Positions 1 through 9,644 are shown, numbered from the stretch's first letter. The stretch is 64,000 nt of DNA from Hohaiivirga sp031546825 (GCA_031546825.1 JAVBJU010000014.1:62001-126000), one strand, 5' to 3'. Translations and numbers: made by a program. Notes: a model not told the origin generated them from the letters alone.

Positions 1-19
1 TCTGTTCAAACGGTTGCAT
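1..19 (-). CDS. 5' end of a minus-strand gene leaving the window
   Basis: A minus-strand ATG at 17-19 is preceded by an AGAGGA Shine-Dalgarno sequence (complement of 28-33) at about eight bases spacing. Only six codons (MQPFEQ) are inside the window, so no function can be assigned. The call rests on the ribosome-binding site alone. Confidence 0.35.
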
Positions 20-217
20 CGTGGAGTCCTCTAAAGTGGCTCCGCGCATCTTTCAAAAGAGGGATGCGCATCAAAATCCTCTCGTGCGAATAATTCACAC
101 GTCTCACTAATATGCGGTGCCCTTGCGATTTCCGCAAGGCCTGCCGCAATCGTTAGGAAGAATGAATAACACCGAACTGTGGCGACAATTCGGGCGGCAA
201 CTCCCGACCACTCTTTT

Positions 218-2803
218 TTAAAGCTCTTTCAGCACTGCCGCCGGTTTATGATTGAGGATGCGCCAGGTGCCAATCAGGCCAAGGCAAACCACAACAATGA
301 CGGCAATGAACGCCGTTGCCGCAGCGCCTCCAATCAACCAGGCGAACGTAATATTCATGACCTGCCGGACGATGAACCAGCTCAACAAAATGCCAATGCC
401 GATGCCAAACACCGCAGTCACCAGACCGAGAAAGCCATATTCCATCAGATAAACGCCGGTCAGTCGCATCCGGGTTGCGCCGAGCGTCTTCAGGATGACC
501 GCATCGTAAAGACGCGCCCGTTGGCTGGAGGCCAGCGCGCCCGCAAGCACCAGAAGGCTCGCAGCCAGCGCCACCGCACCCGCGCCGCGCATGGCGAAGA
601 GCAACTGGTTGATCAGCCCGGCCAGCGCATCAAGCTGGTCCTTGACCCGCACGCTGGTAATCGACGGAAAGTCTTTCGCCATGCGGCGCAGAATGGCGGC
701 TTCCAGCACGGGCGTCGAGGCCTCGCGCGGCAACACGGCGGTTGCAAGTTGCGTATAGGGCGCACCGGCGAATGTGTTCGGCGAAAACACCATGACATAG
801 TTGATGCCCAGCGAACGCCAATCGACGGCACGGGTATTGGCAACTGTCGCGGTGATATTGCGGCCCAGCACATTGACAACAATGTCATCGCCGACGCTCA
901 GATTAAGCGCCGCAGCAATCCGGTCTTCAAAGGAAACAAGCGGCTTGCCTTTGTAGCCTTCCGGCCACCACGCGCCGGTGGCGAGCCGCGACCCTTTGGG
1001 GATCTGCTCCGAATAAGTGATGCCACGATCGCCCTCAAGCACCCATGACACATCGGGGGGCGGCGTGACGGAAGCCGTCGGGCGGCTTTTCAGCGTCACG
1101 ATGCGCCCGCGCATATTGGGAACGCGCTCGACAATGATGCCGGGAGCCATCTCGTGCAGGGTATTATCGAAGGCGGCAGCCTGCGCGGCGGGAATATCGA
1201 GGAAGAAGAAATTCGGAGCCCTCTCCGGCAAAACCTGCGCCAACTCACGGCGCAGATTGGCGTCAACAATATTGAGGGTGGCGAGCAAGGTGACGCCAAG
1301 GCCGAAGGACAGAACCAGTGCCGGAGTTAATGCGCCGGGCCGATAGAGGTTGGTCATGGCAAGGCGTAACATGGCATTGCGATTACGCGGCATTTTGCGC
1401 GCGAGCGCCATGATGACAAAGGCAACGATGCGCAAAATAACGGTGGCCGCGAACACCGCAGCAATGAAAATCAGCGCAACCTTGCGGTCATGTGCCGTCA
1501 ATATGGAGACAGCGGCAAGGATGATGACGCAGACCATGAGAACAACAAGGTAACGCTTGCGCAAAGGCTGGCGCGACGGCGTGACACCTTCACGGAACAA
1601 CATCGATACCGGCGTGTCATGCATCCGCCCCAGCGGCGCAATCGCAAAAATTGCGGTGATGAGGAAGCCGTAAACGGTGGCCAACATCAACTCACGCCAG
1701 GCAATGGTCGGAGCGAGGGGCACCGGTATAAGCGCGCCAAACATCTTGACCGCAAGCGCTGGCAGGGCAAACCCGAAGACGCAGCCAAAGGCAATGCCCA
1801 TGGCTGCAATGGCAAGGACGGTAGTGAAATAGACGGTGACAGCCAGCCCGCCGGTTGCCCCGAGGCTCTTGAACACCGCAAGTGATGGCCGTTTGCGCTC
1901 CACATACCCGCCAACCGCATTGGCAACTCCGACGCCACCAATCAGTAATGCCGTCAGACCAACCAAGGTAAGATATTGAAAGAAGCGGTCGGTATCACGC
2001 AGGAAGCGCGGGTCCGCCCGTTCGCGCGTGCGAATTTCCCATCCCGCCTGCGGCAATTCACGTTCGATCAAGTTCTTGGTGTCTAGAAGTTGTTTACCGG
2101 GTGCAAGCGATAGCCGGTAGGTCCAACGCACCAACGAGCCGGGCTGGATCAGGCCGGTGGCGCGCAAGGCTTCCTGCGACATCAGCAGGCGCGGGCCAAA
2201 GCCCAACCCGGCACCGATCTTGTCCGGTTCCGAATCAAGACGGGCGCGCAATTCGAGAGTGATGGCCCCAAGGCGGATGCGATCCCCCGCTTTCAACCCG
2301 AGCCGCGCAAACAGTGCTTCATCGGCACTTGCACCGAACACACCATTGCGGGCACGAAAAATCTCGTCGACCGCAAGCACGGGCGTTGTTTCCAGCGTGC
2401 CGACGACCGGATAGAGCCCATCAACCGCCTTGATCTCGACCAGAGCAGTTTCATCGCCTGCGACCGCCATGGCCCGCAGAATGGCAATCGAGGAAAGCTG
2501 CCCATTACGGCTCAACTCCTCCTGTTCCCTATCGGAGGCCTCGCGTTGCATCAGCGAAAAGCTCATGTCCCCGCCGAGCACCAGCGTGCCCGCGCTGGCA
2601 ATGCCTTCATTCAGCGCGCGCGAGGTGGAGCCGACCGCCGCGATGGCGGCGACACCCAGTGCGAGGCACGCGAGAAAGATGCCGAATCCCTTGAGGCCGC
2701 CGCGCAATTCGCGCAGCACAAGCCTGAGGACTAGGGCGGAACGCGACAAGCCGGGCGAGCGGGCAACAACTGTGCCCGCTGAAAGATCAGACCGTTGCCG
2801 CAT
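218..2803 (-). CDS. FtsX-family ABC transporter permease (YbbP/LolC-E type)
   Basis: A large inner-membrane permease of about 861 residues. It has an N-terminal transmembrane helix, a long periplasmic segment, a three-helix FtsX block near residues 265-420, further helices, a second periplasmic stretch and a last FtsX block near residues 730-850. This duplicated layout is that of YbbP, the permease partner of YbbA. The reading frame opens upstream at 2842, but the ATG at 2803 (MRQRSDL) is preferred because it overlaps the ATPase stop by only 17 bases. Next to a YbbA-like ATPase and a TesA-like hydrolase it reproduces the tesA-ybbA-ybbP neighbourhood of enterobacteria. The substrate is unknown; a lipid, lipoprotein or lysophospholipid is an inference. 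Confidence 0.88.
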   Translation of the reverse strand: MRQRSDLSAGTVVARSPGLSRSALVLRLVLRELRGGLKGFGIFLACLALGVAAIAAVGSTSRALNEGIASAGTLVLGGDMSFSLMQREASDREQEELSRNGQLSSIAILRAMAVAGDETALVEIKAVDGLYPVVGTLETTPVLAVDEIFRARNGVFGASADEALFARLGLKAGDRIRLGAITLELRARLDSEPDKIGAGLGFGPRLLMSQEALRATGLIQPGSLVRWTYRLSLAPGKQLLDTKNLIERELPQAGWEIRTRERADPRFLRDTDRFFQYLTLVGLTALLIGGVGVANAVGGYVERKRPSLAVFKSLGATGGLAVTVYFTTVLAIAAMGIAFGCVFGFALPALAVKMFGALIPVPLAPTIAWRELMLATVYGFLITAIFAIAPLGRMHDTPVSMLFREGVTPSRQPLRKRYLVVLMVCVIILAAVSILTAHDRKVALIFIAAVFAATVILRIVAFVIMALARKMPRNRNAMLRLAMTNLYRPGALTPALVLSFGLGVTLLATLNIVDANLRRELAQVLPERAPNFFFLDIPAAQAAAFDNTLHEMAPGIIVERVPNMRGRIVTLKSRPTASVTPPPDVSWVLEGDRGITYSEQIPKGSRLATGAWWPEGYKGKPLVSFEDRIAAALNLSVGDDIVVNVLGRNITATVANTRAVDWRSLGINYVMVFSPNTFAGAPYTQLATAVLPREASTPVLEAAILRRMAKDFPSITSVRVKDQLDALAGLINQLLFAMRGAGAVALAASLLVLAGALASSQRARLYDAVILKTLGATRMRLTGVYLMEYGFLGLVTAVFGIGIGILLSWFIVRQVMNITFAWLIGGAAATAFIAVIVVVCLGLIGTWRILNHKPAAVLKEL

Positions 2804-3521
2804 GGTGCCCCTGCGTCGCCTGCGTGGAAATGTGGGGCTCATTAGCGCTGTCGGTATCGAGACGCCCGGATCTCAGGCGAATGACGCGGTCACAGGCTTC
2901 AGCCAGCGCCACATCATGCGTCACCAGTACCAAGGTGGCGTTACGTTCCCGTTTCAGAGAAAATAGAAGATCGACAATGGCACGGCCATTGGAATCATCA
3001 AGATTGCCGGTCGGTTCATCGGCGATCAACAGGCTGGGCTCAGGCGCAATCGCCCGGGCAATGGCAACACGTTGCTGCTCGCCGCCGGAAAGTTGTGCCG
3101 GGTAATGGTCCATCCGGTCGCTCAGCCCCACGAGTTCAAGCTCACGCGCCGCAATGGCAAAGGCGTTTTTCTCACCGGCGAGTTCCAGCGGAAGCGCGAC
3201 ATTTTCCAGTGCGGTCATTGTGGGAATGAGGTGGAAAGACTGAAAGACAATGCCGATCCGTTGCCCTCGAAAGCGGGCGAGTGCATCTTCGTCAAGCCCG
3301 GTGAGATCGGAGCCAGCAATGGTCACGGTGCCGGAATCGGGGCGCTCAAGACCGGCGATGGTCATCAAGAGCGTCGATTTGCCTGACCCCGATGGTCCAA
3401 CCAACCCAACCGCTTCACCGGTACAGATCGAAAGCGAGATATCCTTCAGCACATGTACCCGCGCGGCACCATCACCGAGATGCAGGTCGATATGGTTTAA
3501 ATCAACGGCTTTTACAGTCAT
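2787..3521 (-). CDS. ABC transporter ATP-binding protein (YbbA/LolD type)
   Basis: A 244-residue cytoplasmic ATPase that should power the adjacent FtsX-type permease. Walker A is GPSGSGKST at residues 42-50, the signature LSGGEQQR lies near 148, and Walker B with the D-loop is LLIADEPTGNLDD near 168. The length and the NLDD ending fit the LolD/MacB/YbbA subfamily. Its 3' end overlaps the permease start, so the two are very probably cotranscribed and translationally coupled. It is divergent from the TesA-like gene across about 170 bases. Confidence 0.93.
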   Translation of the reverse strand: MTVKAVDLNHIDLHLGDGAARVHVLKDISLSICTGEAVGLVGPSGSGKSTLLMTIAGLERPDSGTVTIAGSDLTGLDEDALARFRGQRIGIVFQSFHLIPTMTALENVALPLELAGEKNAFAIAARELELVGLSDRMDHYPAQLSGGEQQRVAIARAIAPEPSLLIADEPTGNLDDSNGRAIVDLLFSLKRERNATLVLVTHDVALAEACDRVIRLRSGRLDTDSANEPHISTQATQGHHAATV

Positions 3522-3691
3522 GGAGAGGGGGTCCGGTCTATCATCGTGGCGCCAATCTGACGGCGAACCTTGTTTTTTTCGAGGTGCCTTTAAGGCTGTC
3601 CACGCTATGCCTTCACCGCGGCAAATGATATGCCTTAATTCTGCTGCTCCGGTGTACCAAGCTCTTGAATAACAATTTTCTTGGAAAATCC

Positions 3692-4366
3692 ATGCTTCGT
3701 TTTCTCCATGCTATCGGCCTGTGTTTCCTCATGCTTGCACCGTTTTCCGCAGCCAGAGCACAAACCAAGACTACCCGACTGGTGGCTTTCGGCGACAGCC
3801 TGACAGCCGGCTACAATTTGCCGCTGGACCAAGCCTATCCTGTCGTTCTCGAAAAGGCATTGCGCGCCAAAGGATATTCCGTCGAGATTGCCAATGCCGG
3901 GGTCTCGGGGGACACCGTTCAGGCCGGGCTTGAACGGCTCGACTGGTCGGTGCCCGATGGCACCGATGGCGTCATTCTCGAATTGGGTGCCAATGACATG
4001 CTGCGGGGGTTCGACCCTGCGCAGACGCGGCAAGGCCTCGACGCCATAATCACGCGCTTGAAGGCGCGCGGCATCCCGGTTCTCCTGATGGGCATGCGGG
4101 CCGCGCCCAATCTCGGAGCGGAGTTCACCGGAAAATTCGACGCCATTTATCCCGATCTGGCCAAGAAATACCACCTTACCCTCTATCCGTTCTTTCTCGA
4201 TGGCATCGCGGCCCAGCGAGCCTTGACGTTGCCGGATGGTATGCATCCGACCGGAGAGGGCGTCGCCATCATCGTCGTGCGCTCGTTGCCGAGCGTCGAA
4301 ATTTTTCTGGCCCGACTTGGCGCCACCCGCCCAGAATCACGTAAAAGCACAACTCCAACCCCATGA
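3692..4366 (+). CDS. TesA-like SGNH/GDSL arylesterase (lysophospholipase/thioesterase)
   Basis: A secreted esterase of about 224 residues. Residues 1-23 form a signal peptide ending in SAARA. The GDSL block AFGDSLTAG follows with the nucleophile Ser near residue 36. The Gly block (NAGVSGDT), the Asn block (GANDM) and the C-terminal DGMHPTGEG with the catalytic Asp and His are all present, so all four SGNH elements are intact. An in-frame ATG at 3665 would put extra residues before the signal peptide, so 3692 is preferred. The stop overlaps the next ATG (ATGA), suggesting coupling to the aldo/keto reductase. The family hydrolyses aryl esters, acyl thioesters and lysophospholipids. Confidence 0.9.
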   Translation: MLRFLHAIGLCFLMLAPFSAARAQTKTTRLVAFGDSLTAGYNLPLDQAYPVVLEKALRAKGYSVEIANAGVSGDTVQAGLERLDWSVPDGTDGVILELGANDMLRGFDPAQTRQGLDAIITRLKARGIPVLLMGMRAAPNLGAEFTGKFDAIYPDLAKKYHLTLYPFFLDGIAAQRALTLPDGMHPTGEGVAIIVVRSLPSVEIFLARLGATRPESRKSTTPTP

Positions 4367-4380
4367 ACCAGAGAGCCATT

Positions 4381-5424
4381 ATGCAATACCGTCGCCTCGG
4401 CCGCACCGATCTGAATGTCAGCGCCATCTGCCTCGGCACCATGACGTGGGGGCAGCAGAACACGGAAGCGGAAGGCCATGAGCAGCTCGATTATGCGCTC
4501 GCCCACGGCGTTAATTTCATCGACACCGCAGAACTCTATTCCATCCCGCCCAAGGCCGAGACCTTTGGTTCGACCGAGCGCATCATCGGCACCTGGCTCA
4601 AAGCCCGCGGCAACCGCGATAAGGTAATCATCGCCTCCAAGGTGGTGGGGCGCGGCACTGAGCCGTGGTTCCGCGACAATGGCGCACCAACACGCCTGAC
4701 CCGGGTGCAGATCAACGAGGCCCTCGACAAGAGCCTCAAACGGCTGCAAACCGATTACATCGACCTCTATCAGCTCCACTGGCCCGACCGTCCGATGCCG
4801 TGGGGTGCCAACCCCACCGTTTTCCAGTTTGAAGAGGCGGATTCTACACCGATTGAGGAGACGCTGGCGGCGCTCCAGGATCTCGTCAAGGCGGGCAAAA
4901 TCCGGCATGTCGGCCTGTCCAATGAAAGCGCCTGGGGCACCATGAGCTTCGTGCATAAGGCAGAGATGATGGGGTTGCCGCGCGTGCAGTCGATCCAGAA
5001 TGCCTACAACCTTCTCAACCGCACATTCGAGGTGGCCCTTGCCGAAATCGCCATGCGGGAGCAGGTCGGGCTACTGGCGTATTCGCCACTGGCCCAAGGC
5101 TTCCTGACCGGGAAGTACATGAATGGCGCGCGTCCCGAAGGGGCACGGCTCACGCTCTTCAAGCGCGGCCAGCGCTATGAAAAGCCTGGCTCCGCGGAAG
5201 CGATTGATGCTTACGTGGCACTCGCGCAAAAGCACAACCTTGACCCGGCCCAGCTTGCCATTGCCTTTGCTGCATCACGCCCGTTCACCACCTCGGTGAT
5301 CATCGGCGCGACCACCATGGCGCAATTGAAAAGTGATATCGCCGCGCTTGATCTGGTGCTCTCGCCGGAGCTTGAAAAAGAAATCAACGCCATCCACCAG
5401 CGCCACAGCAATCCTGCGCCCTGA
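4381..5424 (+). CDS. NADP(H)-dependent aldo/keto reductase (Tas-like)
   Basis: A soluble TIM-barrel oxidoreductase of about 347 residues. It begins MQYRRLGRTDLNVS, the usual opening of Tas/YajO-type aldo/keto reductases. The catalytic Asp and Tyr are in FIDTAELY, the Lys in the IIASKV strand and the His in QLHWPD. The C-terminal SVIIGAT stretch belongs to the nucleotide-binding end. A second ATG at 4363 overlaps the preceding stop and could be used, but 4381 gives the standard family N-terminus. The substrate is unknown; carbonyl reduction is inferred from the family. Confidence 0.9.
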   Translation: MQYRRLGRTDLNVSAICLGTMTWGQQNTEAEGHEQLDYALAHGVNFIDTAELYSIPPKAETFGSTERIIGTWLKARGNRDKVIIASKVVGRGTEPWFRDNGAPTRLTRVQINEALDKSLKRLQTDYIDLYQLHWPDRPMPWGANPTVFQFEEADSTPIEETLAALQDLVKAGKIRHVGLSNESAWGTMSFVHKAEMMGLPRVQSIQNAYNLLNRTFEVALAEIAMREQVGLLAYSPLAQGFLTGKYMNGARPEGARLTLFKRGQRYEKPGSAEAIDAYVALAQKHNLDPAQLAIAFAASRPFTTSVIIGATTMAQLKSDIAALDLVLSPELEKEINAIHQRHSNPAP

Positions 5425-5546
5425 TGGTATGTCTCATCAAAAAGAAATGTGGGTAATTCCGCTGGCTGTCATCGAAATGTCCAGCGGCGGGATTACCTAT
5501 ACAGAAAGCAGACCACTGCGACGCTGACATCAGACGGGAGGAAACC

Positions 5547-6086
5547 ATGCCCCGGTTGTTCACTGGACTGGAGATCCCGCCTGAGGTGCAACCTCAACTT
5601 TCCGCGCTGCGGGGCGGTTTGGCGGGGGCGCGCTGGATCAGCCCGGAAAACTATCACATCACCTTGCGATTCATCGGCGATGTCGATGCCGCAATGGCGC
5701 GCGATATTTATGCCATGCTTGGCGAGTGTCGCCACAATGGCGAAATCACCATTACCATTAATGAGCTTGGCAGCTTTGGCGGTGATAAACCCCATTCAGT
5801 TATGGCGAAAGTGGTGTTGAACCCGGCGCTGACCGCCATGCAGAGCGAGCAGGAACGGCTGATACGCCGCGTCGGCCTGCCAGCAGAAGCCCGGAAATTC
5901 ACGCCCCATGTGACTCTGGCCCGCGTGCGCGGCACCTCACCCATGAGTGTCGCCGACTATATCGGCACCTTCGGTCATTTCCCGAAAATAAGCTTCACGG
6001 CACGGCGTTTCGTGCTGTTCTCCTCACGCAACTCCGTCGGAGGCGGCCCTTACGTCATCGAGGCGGCCTATCCGCTGGCGCAATAA
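5547..6086 (+). CDS. thpR: RNA 2',3'-cyclic phosphodiesterase (LigT/ThpR)
   Basis: A 179-residue member of the 2H phosphoesterase superfamily. The two catalytic HxT motifs are visible: HITL with His near residue 37 and HVTL near residue 120. The protein opens with the characteristic PRLFTGLEIP strand. Family members open 2',3'-cyclic phosphate RNA ends and can ligate tRNA halves in vitro. The start has a GGAGGAAA ribosome-binding site. It stands alone, 122 bases after the reductase. Confidence 0.92.
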   Translation: MPRLFTGLEIPPEVQPQLSALRGGLAGARWISPENYHITLRFIGDVDAAMARDIYAMLGECRHNGEITITINELGSFGGDKPHSVMAKVVLNPALTAMQSEQERLIRRVGLPAEARKFTPHVTLARVRGTSPMSVADYIGTFGHFPKISFTARRFVLFSSRNSVGGGPYVIEAAYPLAQ

Positions 6087-6251
6087 GCGGTTGGAGCTTG
6101 GCGAGACTTTGTTAACCACGAGCGGCTAAGGTCGGTTTTCAATGCCTTTGGGCCGACGTTTTCATGACGCAAGGCTTGAGGATCATAAAGGGCAGGACCC
6201 ATTCGGGTTCGGCTCATGCCCTTCAGTTTTATGCGATTTAAGGTGCGTACC

Positions 6252-6878
6252 ATGAATCACTCTTCTCGTCTGCGCCATGTCGGCTATCTGGCTCTCTCCC
6301 TTGCCGCACTCGTTCTGGCTGCGCCTGCTCATGCCGCGCCTGTGGCCAGCAAGGCTCCGGTCACAACCAAGGCCCAGGCCAATAAGCCCGCTCAGAAACC
6401 AGCCGCGACGCAAACCCGAGCTGCCACGGGCACCCAGGCACTCCACGTCGCCACTTCGGGTGATTGGGGCATCTTCACCGCCGGGACCGCCAAGTCCAAG
6501 GTGTGCTACGCTCTTTCTCGGCCGAAAGACCGCCAACCGACAAGCCTCAAGCGTGATCCGGGCTATATCTTCGTTTCCTTCCGCCCTGCGGAGAAGGTGA
6601 GCGGAGAACTTGCCATTGTCGTCGGTTTCCCGACCAAGGAAGATGTCGGCGGTGAATTGATCATCGGCGCAAACAAATTCGTCATGCTTTCAAAAGGTGC
6701 GAATGTCTGGCTGAAAGCCGCCGACGATGAGCCCGCCGTTCTCGCCGCGATGCAGAAAAACGCCACCAAGCCCATGACAGTCGCGGTTCAATCCGCACGC
6801 GGCAATAAGAGCACAGACCGTTATTCGCTCACCGGTTTTGCCGGAGCGCTCGCCCGCGCCAAGCAGGAATGCCGATAA
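6252..6878 (+). CDS. Invasion-associated locus B (IalB)-like exported protein
   Basis: A protein of about 208 residues with a signal peptide (residues 1-26, ending AAPAHA), then an Ala/Lys/Thr/Gln-rich linker to about residue 60. The folded domain starts GDWGIFTAGTAKSKVCYALSRP, the typical start of IalB-family domains. Two Cys (one in KVCYA, one at the C-terminus in KQECR) could form a disulfide. IalB was named in Bartonella, but the family is widespread in free-living Hyphomicrobiales and its biochemical role is unclear. The ATG at 6252 follows AAGGTG. A strong terminator follows at 6901. Confidence 0.8.
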   Translation: MNHSSRLRHVGYLALSLAALVLAAPAHAAPVASKAPVTTKAQANKPAQKPAATQTRAATGTQALHVATSGDWGIFTAGTAKSKVCYALSRPKDRQPTSLKRDPGYIFVSFRPAEKVSGELAIVVGFPTKEDVGGELIIGANKFVMLSKGANVWLKAADDEPAVLAAMQKNATKPMTVAVQSARGNKSTDRYSLTGFAGALARAKQECR

Positions 6879-6900
6879 AAGAACTATTTCGAGCTACAGT

Positions 6901-6929
6901 GGCCGGGCAGATGCCCGGCCTTTTCTTTT
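6901..6929 (+). terminator. Rho-independent terminator after the IalB-like gene
   Basis: Perfect 8-bp stem GGCCGGGC/GCCCGGCC (6901-6908 with 6913-6920), a four-base loop AGAT, then TTTTCTTTT. Confidence 0.9.
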
Positions 6930-7014
6930 GCCGTGATGCCGCCATTGCCCTGACATTTCCGCAATGACGTGTTATAAGCCGCGTCTTCCAGTTCACGACG
7001 ATAAGGTTTTACCC

Positions 7015-8319
7015 ATGGTGGAGGCGCTTTCTAACGCCGAGACGATCATTGATGCTTCGCCTGCTCCGCAGGCGATGAAAGACGGCATTGAAAAGGTCGC
7101 TGATCTTTCCGTCGAAGCGGGCACAAGCGTCGGACGGCCGACCTTGGTCGGGCTGACGCGTGGGCAGATCAAGTACAAGCTCTTTCACGATGCTGGTGTG
7201 CCCGAGCGTGAGCTTAATATGCGCACCGGGCAGCTGTGGCACTGGATTTATTTCCGCGGTGCCAAAAACTTCGATGAAATGAGCAATGTCAGCAAGAGCC
7301 TGAAAGTCAGGCTCGCCGAAGTCTTCACCCTCGACCGTCCTGAGGTCGTCTCCGAGCAAGTCTCGAAGGACGGCACCCGCAAATGGCTCATGCGCATGGC
7401 CAAAACCGGCCCGCATGACAAGGGCGCGGAAATCGAATGCGTCTATATTCCGGAAACCGATCGCGGCACCCTCTGCGTGTCGAGCCAGGTGGGCTGCACG
7501 CTCACCTGTGCCTTCTGCCATACCGGCACCCAGCGCCTGGTGCGCAATCTGACCTCCGCGGAAATCGCCGCCCAGCTCGTGGTGGCGCGCGACCAGCTTG
7601 GCGACTGGCCCGATCAGGAGCCGCCAGTTGGCGCCTTCGTTCCCCATGAGGGACCGCGCTTCATTTCCAATGTTGTTTATATGGGCATGGGCGAGCCGCT
7701 GTTTAACCTCGACAATGTGACAAAATCCATTGAGGTTCTGAGCGATAACGAAGGCCTCGGCCTGTCGCGCCGCCGCATCACCGTCTCGACTTCGGGTGTG
7801 GTGCCGGAGCTTGAAAAGCTTGGCGACGAAGCCAATCCCATGTTGGCGATCTCACTGCATGCCGTGCGTGATGACCTGCGCGATATTCTGGTGCCGATCA
7901 ATCGCAAGTACAAGATCAAGCAGTTGCTTGACGCGTGCTATGCCTATCCCGGCCTGTCGAACTCCCGCCGCATCACCTTTGAATATGTGATGCTGAAAGA
8001 TGTGAACGATTCAGACGCCGACGCCAGAGAGCTGGTGCGGCTTCTCAAAGGCATTCCGGCCAAGATCAACCTGATCCCGTTCAATCCGTGGCCCGGCAGC
8101 AAATATGAATGCTCCGACTGGGGCCGGATCGAAGCCTTTTCCGAGATCGTCTTCCGCGCGGGTTACGCCTCGCCTGTGCGGTCTCCGCGCGGCCGTGACA
8201 TTCTCGCTGCCTGCGGCCAGCTCAAGAGCGCAACCCAGAAACTCTCGGCCCGCGCCCGGCTTATCCTCGACGGTCTGGACCCCGACGATCCCGAAAGCCA
8301 CAACCACGGGCGCGAATGA
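7015..8319 (+). CDS. rlmN: 23S rRNA (adenine2503-C2)/tRNA (adenine37-C2) methyltransferase RlmN
   Basis: A radical-SAM methyltransferase of about 434 residues that makes m2A2503 in 23S rRNA and m2A37 in some tRNAs. The cluster motif is GCTLTCAFC (Cys-x3-Cys-x2-Cys). GMGEPL, the SLHAV segment and NLIPFNPWPG follow as in all RlmN. The methyl-carrying Cys lies in ILAACGQL near the C-terminus. The frame is open from 6964, but the ATG at 7015 has an AAGG upstream and gives a more usual length. Its stop overlaps the next gene by four bases. Confidence 0.96.
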   Translation: MVEALSNAETIIDASPAPQAMKDGIEKVADLSVEAGTSVGRPTLVGLTRGQIKYKLFHDAGVPERELNMRTGQLWHWIYFRGAKNFDEMSNVSKSLKVRLAEVFTLDRPEVVSEQVSKDGTRKWLMRMAKTGPHDKGAEIECVYIPETDRGTLCVSSQVGCTLTCAFCHTGTQRLVRNLTSAEIAAQLVVARDQLGDWPDQEPPVGAFVPHEGPRFISNVVYMGMGEPLFNLDNVTKSIEVLSDNEGLGLSRRRITVSTSGVVPELEKLGDEANPMLAISLHAVRDDLRDILVPINRKYKIKQLLDACYAYPGLSNSRRITFEYVMLKDVNDSDADARELVRLLKGIPAKINLIPFNPWPGSKYECSDWGRIEAFSEIVFRAGYASPVRSPRGRDILAACGQLKSATQKLSARARLILDGLDPDDPESHNHGRE

Positions 8320-8786
8320 TGGCAGCGCTGATGCGCCTCATCCGGGTGGCGGCGGCACTGATCATTGCCATTATCATGGGGGCGCTGGCTCTCCTCGTGT
8401 TGTCGCCGCTGGCGGGAGATGCGCTCATGGGCGGCTTTTCCCATTTTATGGACGCATTACTCGCCGCCGATGAGCCCGCAAATCTCATTGTGGCAACCGT
8501 CACGGGGATGGGCCGACTCGTCATGGTTCTGACCGTCGCGCCGGTGGTTTTCATCGGGTTGGTTGGCGAAGTTGCGCGCTGGCGCTCCATGTTATGGTAT
8601 GTGGCCGGAACGGCTTTACTGACCGCCGCCATTCCATGGATCATGCGCGGGGGATGGCTCACAGCAACGCCCGGAGAGATGCGCGTCTCCGCCTATCTCG
8701 CGGTTGCCGGCCTCATTAGCGGCACAATTTACTGGCTGATTGCCGGCTCAAGGGTTGCTGCTAAAGCATATACCGAAGGGGCATAA
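8316..8786 (+). CDS. Small integral membrane protein of unknown function
   Basis: A 156-residue hydrophobic protein with four likely transmembrane helices, near residues 8-30, 62-84, 92-112 and 124-146. It shows no catalytic motif that I recognise. The ATG overlaps the rlmN stop (ATGA), and the patatin-like gene begins three bases after its stop, so rlmN, this gene and the lipase probably form one operon. A link to membrane lipid handling is only a guess from the neighbour. Confidence 0.75.
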   Translation: MMAALMRLIRVAAALIIAIIMGALALLVLSPLAGDALMGGFSHFMDALLAADEPANLIVATVTGMGRLVMVLTVAPVVFIGLVGEVARWRSMLWYVAGTALLTAAIPWIMRGGWLTATPGEMRVSAYLAVAGLISGTIYWLIAGSRVAAKAYTEGA

Positions 8787-8789
8787 ATC

Positions 8790-9635
8790 ATGATGGCTGG
8801 AGATTTTTCGCTCGCACTGGGTGCCGGTGGCGCGCGCGGGCTTGCGCATATCCCGGTCATTGAAGCGCTTGATGAACTCGGCCTCAAGCCCAAAGCCATC
8901 GCCGGAGCCTCCATCGGTGCCATTGTTGGCGCATGTTACGCCGCAGGCATGTCCGGCAAGGATATCCGCGCTTTCTTTCTTGATCTCGTTTCCCACCGCG
9001 CCGCGCTGGTGGCGACACTGCTGAAAGTGCGCGTGGGCCGCATCAAGGACATTGCCACGCTGGGCAGCCCGCTCTTGCTGGATGGCGAAAAATTATTGGA
9101 GAAATTCTGGCCGGAAGCGGTGCCGACAACATTCGAGGAATTGGCGATCCCGCTCCTCATTGTCACCACCGATTTTCATGCCCGCTCGGAGATGGTTTTC
9201 AGCAGCGGCCCGCTTCTGCCTGCTGCCGCCGGGTCTATGGCGATTCCTGGCGCTTTCCAGCCGGTGCATTATTGCGATCGTATTCCGGTCGATGGCGGCA
9301 CGGTTAACCCCCTGCCGTTTGATCTGGTGCAAGGGAAAGCGCGCGCCACCCTTGCTGTCGATGTGACCGGCGGTCCCAATGTAGAGGTTAACGGTCAACC
9401 GGCCGGCTTCGAGGTAATTTTCGGGGCTTTGCAGTTGCTGCAAGGCGCCATCATTGCCGAAAAGCTCAAATCGAACCGCCCCGATATCTTGATCCGACCG
9501 CCTATCGACAATTTCCGCGTCCTCGATTTCTTTGCCGCCAAAAAGGTTCTGGCGGCGTCGGAACCGGTCAAGGACGAGATCAAGCGCAGCATCGACACGT
9601 TGATGCGCAAGCGCCGAGCAGCACTGGCGGAATAA
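8790..9635 (+). CDS. Patatin-like phospholipase (RssA/NTE type)
   Basis: A 281-residue acyl hydrolase with a Ser-Asp dyad. The oxyanion motif GAGGARGLAH is near residues 11-20. The nucleophile elbow GASIGA, with Ser near residue 37, fits G-x-S-x-G. The catalytic Asp is in VDGGTVNPLP near residue 169. There is no signal peptide, so a cytoplasmic or membrane-associated enzyme is expected. The closest bacterial types are RssA/YchK, whose substrates are poorly defined. It is last in the presumed rlmN operon and convergent with cycA ten bases away. Confidence 0.9.
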   Translation: MMAGDFSLALGAGGARGLAHIPVIEALDELGLKPKAIAGASIGAIVGACYAAGMSGKDIRAFFLDLVSHRAALVATLLKVRVGRIKDIATLGSPLLLDGEKLLEKFWPEAVPTTFEELAIPLLIVTTDFHARSEMVFSSGPLLPAAAGSMAIPGAFQPVHYCDRIPVDGGTVNPLPFDLVQGKARATLAVDVTGGPNVEVNGQPAGFEVIFGALQLLQGAIIAEKLKSNRPDILIRPPIDNFRVLDFFAAKKVLAASEPVKDEIKRSIDTLMRKRRAALAE

Positions 9636-9644
9636 GCGCCTTCG

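Noticed and set aside
121..139. Seven-base inverted repeat CCTTGCG/CGCAAGG
   Set aside because: Short, with no T tract on either strand and about 80 bases from the nearest gene end; not called a terminator.
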